Shown here piece after piece: positions 57,191 through 64,000 of a stretch of 64,000 bases of DNA. The position numbers were made by a program, and so were the translations under genes. The number at the start of each line of letters is the position of its first letter. Within the stretch, counting starts at the first letter, position 1. This DNA comes from Linum tenue (lineage: Eukaryota; Streptophyta; Magnoliopsida; Malpighiales; Linaceae): contig CAMGYJ010000010.1 of assembly GCA_946122785.1 (NCBI GenBank), positions 11,383,467-11,447,466 of the forward strand, read 5' to 3'. The notes below the pieces were generated by a model. The model was not told where the DNA came from. It saw nothing but the letters and a program-made list of their open reading frames with translations, and ran no database searches.

Positions 57191-57740
57191 ATGCTCTCTC
57201 CGGAGAATGCTTACCGCCTCCGAGCGATGCTCCCTCTCGGGAATGCTTCCCTCCACCGAGGGAGCAATGCGCTTCCCAGGAAGCCGAGGAGCGACGCGCT
57301 TCCCTGGAAGCCGAGGGAGCGACGCGCTTCCCAGGAAGCGAAGGAGCGACGCGCTTTCCAGGAAGCAGAGGAGCGACGCGCTTCCCTAGAAACGAAGGAG
57401 CGATGCGCTTCCCAGAAAGTCGAGGAGCGATGCGCTTCTCAGGAAGCCGAGGAGCGATGCGCCTCGCAGGAAGCGAAGGAGCAATGCGCTTCCCAGGAAG
57501 CGAAGGAGCGACGCGCTTCTAAGGAAGCCGATGAGCGACGCGCTTCCCATGAAGCCGAGGAGCGACGCGCTTCCCAGGAAGCCGTGGAGCGAGGAGCGAT
57601 GCCCTTCCCAGAGAGCGAAGGAGCGATGCGCTTCCCAAGGGAGCGATGCGCTTCCCAAGGGAGCGATGCACTTCCCAGGAAGCGCAGGAGATGCGCACTC
57701 CAGGAAGCCGAAGAAGCACTAAGCTTTCCAGAAAGTTGAA
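57191..57740 (+). repeat. Minisatellite of ~30-bp units, open in one frame
   Basis: About 15-18 degenerate copies of a GGAGCGACGCGCTTCCCAGG-type unit encode a decapeptide-like repeat (ERRASQEAKE) over 182 codons. The unit length is a multiple of three, so openness follows from the repeat and is not evidence of a gene. It lies in the 3' internal part of the + strand LTR element. Confidence 0.85.
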
Positions 57741-58427
57741 AGACTTACGCGCTTCTCAAAAGGCGAAGTGCTAAGCTTCCTAGAAGAGAATAGTTGATAT
57801 TGCCTCACACAAATAAGACATTAACAAGACATATGACTTCCTGACAACATGGACGTGACATTGGTGAGACACCCTACCTAGGTCACAATTATGGTCTACT
57901 AGCGCTAACAACAATGGACTAGAGAAGGAACTCTTAACGACTTGAGAGCTTTGGTTCAAGACATCGAAAGCCAAGCAAGGGGCAAAGGAAATGATCACGC
58001 AAATCGCACAAGGGGCAAACCGCATCATCCGGATTCGTAAGTCAGGCAAATTAATACACGATTAACGCATTATGTTACTCCTTCCATTCTTACAGAATAC
58101 AAGAAGTAAAGGGGAAATTGTTGGGATATGGATTAATATGCCTACACGACTATAAACAGGCCCAAGCCCACCGCAAGGCGTCCCGGGCCCAAGCCCACTC
58201 AAGGAGGCCCAAGCTCTATATAAGGAGGCCAAAGCATCCAACCCAAGGATCCTCTCTTCCCTTCCCACATTCTTACCCTAAGGTCTCTCTCTAAACTCTC
58301 TCTCTACATACCATAAACCACATCCTATATCGTACTAACTTGGGCGTCGGAGCGTAGATCCCGGGGGCCGCCCCCCGCCTCACAGATCGGAGCCTCATAA
58401 CCGCCTAGTACATTCTAGGCTCAAATA
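57741..58427 (+). mobile_element. 3' end of a + strand LTR element (internal tail, PPT and LTR)
   Basis: Non-coding tail, then the polypurine tract AAGTAAAGGGGAAAT and the LTR 58119-58427 (TGTTGGGATATGG...CTCAAATA). The LTR is the same family as 43956-44108/56515-56709 but in inverted orientation and lacks about 40 bp. Its 5' LTR is not identifiable in the window. It ends in the 5' leader of the Harbinger ORF1, so it truncates that element. Confidence 0.75.
58119..58427 (+). repeat. LTR, intact-site sister of the Helitron-split LTR
   Basis: 309 bp. It carries TATATAAGGAGG (TATA-like) near 58215. The terminal CA has become TA. Confidence 0.8.
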
Positions 58428-58480
58428 CTACCTTCCAAACAAAAAATTATCTTCTTCCCAAACTCTCTGTAATCGTAATC

Positions 58481-59411
58481 ATGGCTTCATCCGGCAGCGA
58501 GCGCAATCCGAATTACACAACGCCTGAAGACCTTGCTTTGTGCTAAGCTTGGATGAAAGTTTCAGAAGATCCAATCATCGATCATTATCAATCTTAACCA
58601 GCTTTATGGAAAAGAATTGGAGATCTATATTCTGCAAATGGTTTTACGATCAATTGTACCAATGGCGCCTTGAAGACTAGATAGCAGTTTATCAACCATT
58701 CATGTCAGAAGTGGTGTGCGACATTGAGGAGTGTAAATGCTAATCTACCAAGAGGAACTAACCATGGATTCAAGTTCTAAATTTATGGTATAATTTTAGT
58801 GTTCTAATTTTTAATGATGTGTATTATTTTCTTATTAATTGTTTAGACGAATGACGCGAAAGCTATTTTCAATGCAGACACAAAGAAAGACAGGAATTTG
58901 GAAGAATGTTGGCAACTACTCCAAGAGTGTCCAAGATTTATGCAACAATTTTATGCTCATGTTGCACCCATTCCATCAATAGATGGATATCAATCGGCTA
59001 TGTCAAGTGATGAACCTGATAGCCCTGGCCTTCATGTAGCTGCTGCTCCAAGAATGCTCAACCGTCCCGAAGGTCGAGATCAACAAAAGAGGAAGAAAAT
59101 AGAAGGTGGTGATTCTTCTCGCATGGAAGCTTTTCAAAAGAGTTTGGTGGACATGGCGGCACGTTCGGCAACACATGCAAGATTGGTTGTCGGTAGGAGG
59201 AAAGGGAGAGGCGAAAGAAGCAAGGGAAAAAAGTAGGTACGAGCGAGAAATCATGCTTCAGGATCTTTCTCAATTGGATCCTCAACAAAAGGCATGGTAC
59301 CAAATTCTAAGAGATCAAATTATATTTGCATACCAACCATCACAAGCTTCTACACCACCTGGAGGATCTTCTAGTTGCCCATTTGATTACACTTACACCC
59401 TCGACCAGTAG
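58481..59411 (+). pseudogene. PIF/Harbinger ORF1 (Myb/trihelix-like) pseudogene
   Basis: It starts MASSGSERNPNYTTPEDLAL, then AWMKVSEDPIIDH, the Myb-like DNA-binding region of plant Harbinger ORF1, which helps the transposase act at TIRs. An intron (about 58788-58846) separates exon 2, which contains LEECWQLLQECPRFMQQFYA and a basic region, and ends in LSQLDPQQKAWYQILRDQII. In-frame TAA/TAG codons in exon 1 (near 58543 and 58597) and a frame change near 59150 disable it. Confidence 0.8.
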
Positions 59412-59762
59412 TCTCTAAATAGTTGTTTGGTGTATTGTTAATGTATGTTTTATTTTTAGTGTGTTTGATTTAATTACTTTCAATTTATCCTTGATGTATC
59501 CTTTATTTTTAGTGTGTTTGCTTTAAGTACTTTCAATTTACCCATGATGTATCTTTTATTTTTAGTGTGTTTGCTTTAAGTATTTCTCAATGTATCATTT
59601 TTTATGTTTTTGTTCAATATTTAATGCAACAACTTTTTTATTAAGACACCAGAAAATGGAGGATACATTGATAATAAAGCACAACAAAAAGACATAACGT
59701 AAACTCATCACACAATACAAATTCAAGTAATTAAAGGGCTCAAACTAAATTATAGCCATGCC

Positions 59763-61086
59763 AGGTTTCTACTCCCCTCCTCCTACTCTTGTCCACAAAT
59801 GCTCAACCAAATCCGCTTTCCGCGCATGATGCTCTTCACGGTTACAAATCCTATTATGCCTTATCATGTACTCCACGAGAGTCGGAGTGTCAGGATCCGA
59901 TGGATCCAATGTGACATATGAATTTTTCTCATATTCAAAGGCATCCACTTGATCCTCTCCAAACTTATTTTGTTGGTATTCAACTATCATATTGTGTAGA
60001 ATAATGTAAGTTAGCATAATCTCTCCCAATGATTGTGCATCCCAATATCCCCCGGAGCTCTAACAATAGCCCGTCTTTCTTGTAGAATGCCGACAGCTCT
60101 CTCAACATCCTTGTGGTATAACTGTTGCCATTTTGCAAAAAGTTTATTCTTCTGGTTACTATGGTTGTTAATGGTTTTCACGAATGTAGACCATTCAGGA
60201 TAAATCCCGTCATCCAAGTAGTAACATTGATCGTAAATTTTACCATTTACCGTATACCTGACTTTTGAAAGATTTCCTCTGACTGCTTCATCGCATAGTG
60301 GGGAGACTCCAAGCGTTCTTATGTCATTGTTTGATCCATGACTTCGAAGAAGGCATGCCAAATCCAGGTGTCATATGATGCTACAGCTTCCAGGACAATT
60401 GTTGGCTTCCCCTTGTATCCAGTAAATTGTCAATGCCACACCATTGGATAATTTTTCCACTCCCAGTGCATGCAGTCGATTGAACCGATCATACCCGGAA
60501 AGCCACGTCGATTGCAGTGATGAAGAAGGCGGCAAAGATCCTCTACATTTGGTGATCATAAGTACTCAGGGCCATAGATGCAGATAATGGCATTACAAAA
60601 TTTATGCATACACTGCAGTACAGTGGTCTCGCCCATATCAAAGGTCTCATCTAGGGAGTCGGTTGAGCATCTATTTGAAAGCATCCGTAGGGAAGTAGTA
60701 AGCTTTTGTTTGGGGGAGAATGACAGGCGACCCGCAGCATCTCGGCCTTGGTGGAAGTAGGGGTTGTGTTGAACAACGACACTCATGACTCGTTTGAACA
60801 AGGAGAGGGGCATCCAAAATCTCCTTATGAATAACCTAGCGTCGTAGGTTGGATTGGGAATGAAATACTGCTACATCAAGCGTTGATGTGCTTCTACCCT
60901 GTTACGCCTCACAACTTTATGTGAATGTGAACGATGTCGAGATGAGGATGCTTCCTCTTAGAACATGAAGGCTCATGCCATCGCCATCATCTGTTGACGA
61001 TCACGGTCAAGCTTACACTCATACTCCCATTGCCTAGCATCATCTTCCTGATGCCTCTCATCGGCTTCTCTATTAGGGGAACTCAT
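59763..61086 (-). pseudogene. PIF/Harbinger transposase (DDE_Tnp_4) pseudogene
   Basis: The start is at 61086 (MSSPNREADERHQEDDARQW). A helix-rich region follows: FIRRFWMPLSLFKRVMSVVV, then SFSPKQKLTTSLRML and ETFDMGETTVLQCMHKFCNA. The catalytic region has GMIGSIDCMHWEWKN with the first Asp, YYLDDGIYPEWSTFVKTI with the second Asp, and FAKWQQLYHKDVERAVGILQ-ERRAI with the Glu. The C-terminus reads ILHNMIVEYQ. Stops at several points and frame changes make it non-functional as written. The transposase would cut the element out and insert it at TTA/TAA. Confidence 0.85.
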
Positions 61087-61680
61087 GATGAAAAAGAAGT
61101 TTATGTGTGTTGAGAGAATGAAAAAGTTTGAAAGGTGTGATGAATGGATTGACAACGTTTATCCTTCATTTATAGAAACACGAAAAAGATGCTCCAGCAA
61201 TAATATGACAAATGGATGAACAGTTGATGACACCACTCAATATGATTAAAGCTGGATGAACAGCTGATGACACATGTCATTCTGACTAAATTTGGATGAA
61301 CAGTTGATTTAACCATTCAATATAATTAAAGATGGTCAAAAAATTGATGGAACCACTCATTCTGTGAAACATATGATGAGTCATGGAATCCGCAAATTAT
61401 TGTGACTCGTCATTGATGACGCCATACTTAATTAGTGATAAAAAAATTATATCAAAATTAAAAAAAGTTATATCGAAATGTACTTTTTAATTAATTATTA
61501 CTATCTATATAAAAATAATGAATAAGTTATCAAAATAAAGTTATCATATCAACTCTAGATTGATTTTACAAAAAAATAAAATAGAAAATACCCTCTTTTC
61601 CCTCCCACCTATTGTGGCCAAATCCTTCCCCCACCCTCTTTTCCCACCATTTTTTCCTTCCGCCATTGTGGATGTACTTA

Positions 61681-62521
61681 GAAGTAGTCTACAGGAGTAG
61701 AAATACATTGGAAGAAAGAGGGGAGTAAAAATTAGAAGTGGGCATTGGTTGAAACCAATGCGTCAAAAGCTACTCTAAACATTTAAAAGACAACGCATTA
61801 GATCTCCAAATATTGTAGTTTTTAACAAAAAAAAATTTTTTTGCACAAAAGTCCAAGTAAACGGTGTTAAGCCTAGTAAAAGTCCATAAACTAGTTTTGA
61901 AATCATTTTAAAGGTATTTCATATATAAGAGTACGGAATAAAATATTAGTTGTACCCTACTCCCTATTCTTACTTAAGTGGAATACCTCCCCCAAATTCT
62001 CATACTTTAGTGTTACCCGAGATATTTTACCCTATTAGTGTGCAATGGGTTGTTCGAACCAAATCAGACAAAACCTTGAGAACCGTGGTAGAAAAGTAAA
62101 AGAAATTAAGACCAAGGACCGGATCAATATTGCAATCGGTCTATTGTGGTCTGGGTTTGTCCAGATCAAATATCAATAAGTTTTTTTTTTACATCAAATA
62201 TCAATAAGGTTGATTTTCCTTAAGTATTCATAAAATTCATAAGACCATGGACCGAACCACATGAGATTTGGTCAATTTGGTTTAGTCTAGATGTCTGTTT
62301 GGTTCAGTACGATATGCTCTGGAATAAACCATTGCAGACCGTCTATCACCGTTCTTCCTTGTTGATGATAATCGGAGGGTAAATTGGAGAAAGGAGGAGC
62401 ATATTGGATTGATGGGATGGGTAAGGGTAAGATTGTAATTTTTGTAGGTTTAGGGCATTAAATTTGAATACTTAGGGCGATAAGTAGTAACGCCCTAAAA
62501 TTACATGGATCAAATTGTAAC
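61681..62521. other. AT-rich spacer
   Basis: No gene or element recognised. Confidence 0.5.
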
Positions 62522-64000
62522 TGTAACACCCTACCTATACGTTTTGCCTAATCATATTGTTCATACAATTGCAACGGAATTAATCTTGGGTGTTACATTG
62601 ATTATCAAAATTTACCCAAATAAAATTTCGACATGAATTACTCGCATAATGGGCTAACAGTTCTTGCAACTTATCTTGCAAAATAATTCATCACAAACAT
62701 ATATACTCACAACCATATGCATTGGCTTTTCATAGCCATAGTCACAGTTTCATACTATACAACTGCATACTATACTGATACATGCTATAATCATCACAAT
62801 TTACATATTTACATAATATACACATATCATCAACTTTCCACACATGTGGATATCTCACACTACATCAGAAGCTAGTATGCACATGAAAAACGTTCTCAAA
62901 ATATTTTTACAAAAAGGTGTGGATCACTGGCCAAAATCCCGAGTAGTAGTCCAAGCACATAATAGTTGAAGACCATACCTCATCCTGGCTTCAACTCTAG
63001 CTCCTCTCCCACCTAACACTTATCTACTGCTGCTGTTGATGATCTGCTTACACATATCATAAGCAGAGAAGAAGAATAAAAGAGGGTCAGCTCATAGCTG
63101 AGTGAGATAATCATAGCATCGTGAGTTCATAACAGAACATACCCCTACCATACATCTAGCAAACAAGCCAAAACACTAGGATCGGACCTCAACCATCCTC
63201 ATGTCCCAATGGGCAAAAGACTCAACCACCTTGACTTATGCATGTGTGTCTTATCATTTTTTACTTATAGGCGCCTGACTACTCCCATGCTAATTACTCT
63301 CCCGGGAATACGGACCAAACATCTCGTGGATGTGGTCATATCGGACCCACCACTGCCGGTGTAGTCATATCGGACCTGACACCACTCTGGATGTGGTCAT
63401 ATCGGACTCAACACCACCATGGTTGTGGTCATATCTCATGATGAATCAACGGTCAACACCACATCAGGGGTGTGACATAACATATCAAACGGAGTAATGG
63501 CATGGGGAGCCCTAATTACTATGTAATTGACCATGAGACCAAATCACTCTTACTTGATATCCTTATACATGATTCATATCTCATCTTGCTTAATCATAAT
63601 TCGTTACTTACACATGTACTTGACCCGGCCACAATTGGCTCAACATAGGTAAATCAGGAGTCGTATAATTGCACTTCCTCGGGATAAACCCTCGTGCAAG
63701 TCATCCTCCTTAAACATCATTATATCACCAGGGAATATATATTTTCCCACATGTGCATCCAAATACAACAATCATGAAAAATCATACACAATCACCTTTT
63801 CGAACCATCATAAGGCATATCAATAGTCAAGCCCACAATTTGCAACATATACGAAATCATCAGCATAAACAAGGTCCATCTCGATTAGAGCAAGTCAGTA
63901 ATATCATACAGCACAAAATTTCATACACCCCTAATCATGCCATTCTAGTTCACCTAGGTCAATTCTAAGCATCAATATAATTATCGTGATATGACAAGCC
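62522..64000 (+). mobile_element. Probable start of a long gypsy-type LTR, cut by the window end
   Basis: It begins TGTAACACCC, a common start of long plant gypsy LTRs, and has its complement GGGTGTTACA 66 bases later (62588-62597), making a hairpin. The interior has AGCTCATAGCTGAGTGAG, a phrase type seen in such LTRs, and a short tandem repeat. No coding sequence is visible, and the other LTR end is outside the window. Confidence 0.4.
63325..63440 (+). repeat. Short tandem repeat with GTCATATCGGAC core
   Basis: Four diverged units of about 40-45 bp share TGTGGTCATATCGGACC or a close variant, followed by ACACCAC. Confidence 0.75.

Larger units (their letters stand above)
58428..61677. mobile_element. 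PIF/Harbinger element, left end truncated
   Basis: It contains the two expected genes arranged convergently. The right end, in complement, reads ACATCCACAATGGCGG, similar to plant Harbinger TIRs, and is followed by TTA (61678-61680), the usual 3-bp target. The left TIR has been lost to the LTR element. Confidence 0.8.

Noticed and set aside
57191..57739. 182-codon repetitive protein gene
   Set aside because: Generated by a minisatellite with unit length divisible by three; no start context or domain.
57200..57740. CRISPR-like regular repeats
   Set aside because: Units are contiguous degenerate minisatellite copies without unique spacers, in a plant nuclear context.

Overview
The window is nuclear DNA from a flowering plant, probably a eudicot. 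The evidence is introns with GT/AG borders, a plant oligopeptidase A gene, a CYP82-like cytochrome P450, and nested LTR retrotransposons, Helitrons, hAT, Mutator-like and PIF/Harbinger elements. The species cannot be named from sequence alone. Only two host genes are recognisable and both are broken: the 5' part of an M3-family oligopeptidase (13476-15296, + strand) and a P450 (21370-29745, - strand) split by a copia element. Almost everything else is mobile DNA or its remains.

Layout. 1-396: a near-perfect palindromic element. 547-10087: a TIR element sitting inside an (AT)n microsatellite, itself interrupted by a gypsy-type gag-protease element arranged LTR-internal-LTR-internal-LTR (1279-9352, TSD GGATT). 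10088-13112: AT-rich spacer, then the 3' end of a LINE with a poly(A) tail directly upstream of the oligopeptidase gene. 15515-15614: a 100-N assembly gap joining intron 7 of that gene to a Sirevirus-like copia element (15615-20612) with an env-like ORF and a 3' LTR. 21370-29745: the P450, interrupted by a very young copia element (22949-29524, identical 317-bp LTRs with TA...TA ends, TSD GCAAC), which carries an Athila-type solo LTR (26324-27708, TSD GCAAT). 29940-30384: a hAT deletion derivative in the P450 upstream region. 31010-32090: a minus-strand copia 3' remnant.

34900-42097: an Athila-like element on the minus strand that kept gag, protease and an env-like ORF but lost RT, RNase H and most of integrase. 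Its 5' LTR sits inside a related LTR (42098-42946), which sits in a third LTR element (42947-43955 plus its LTR). That last LTR is split exactly at an A|T site by a 12.4-kb Helitron (44109-56514). The Helitron contains a second Helitron (44154-47292) with an RPA-like fragment, a third on the opposite strand (48511 to about 54147) with an exact 2,733-bp tandem duplication, and a hAT-like element holding a Mutator-like MITE. 57191-58427 is the 3' end of another LTR element with a minisatellite. 58428-61677 is a PIF/Harbinger element with convergent ORF1 and transposase. 62522-64000 looks like the start of another long LTR.

The most unusual structural signal is a set of palindromic modules in the U3 of the Athila-type LTRs. 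Two LTR subfamilies share flanking sequence and the same number of modules, but the module sequence itself has been replaced. The same module type also occurs in the pol-env spacer. A technical caution applies throughout: several genes differ from their family frame by one-base losses, mostly in short homopolymers, so many apparent frameshifts may be uncorrected long-read errors.
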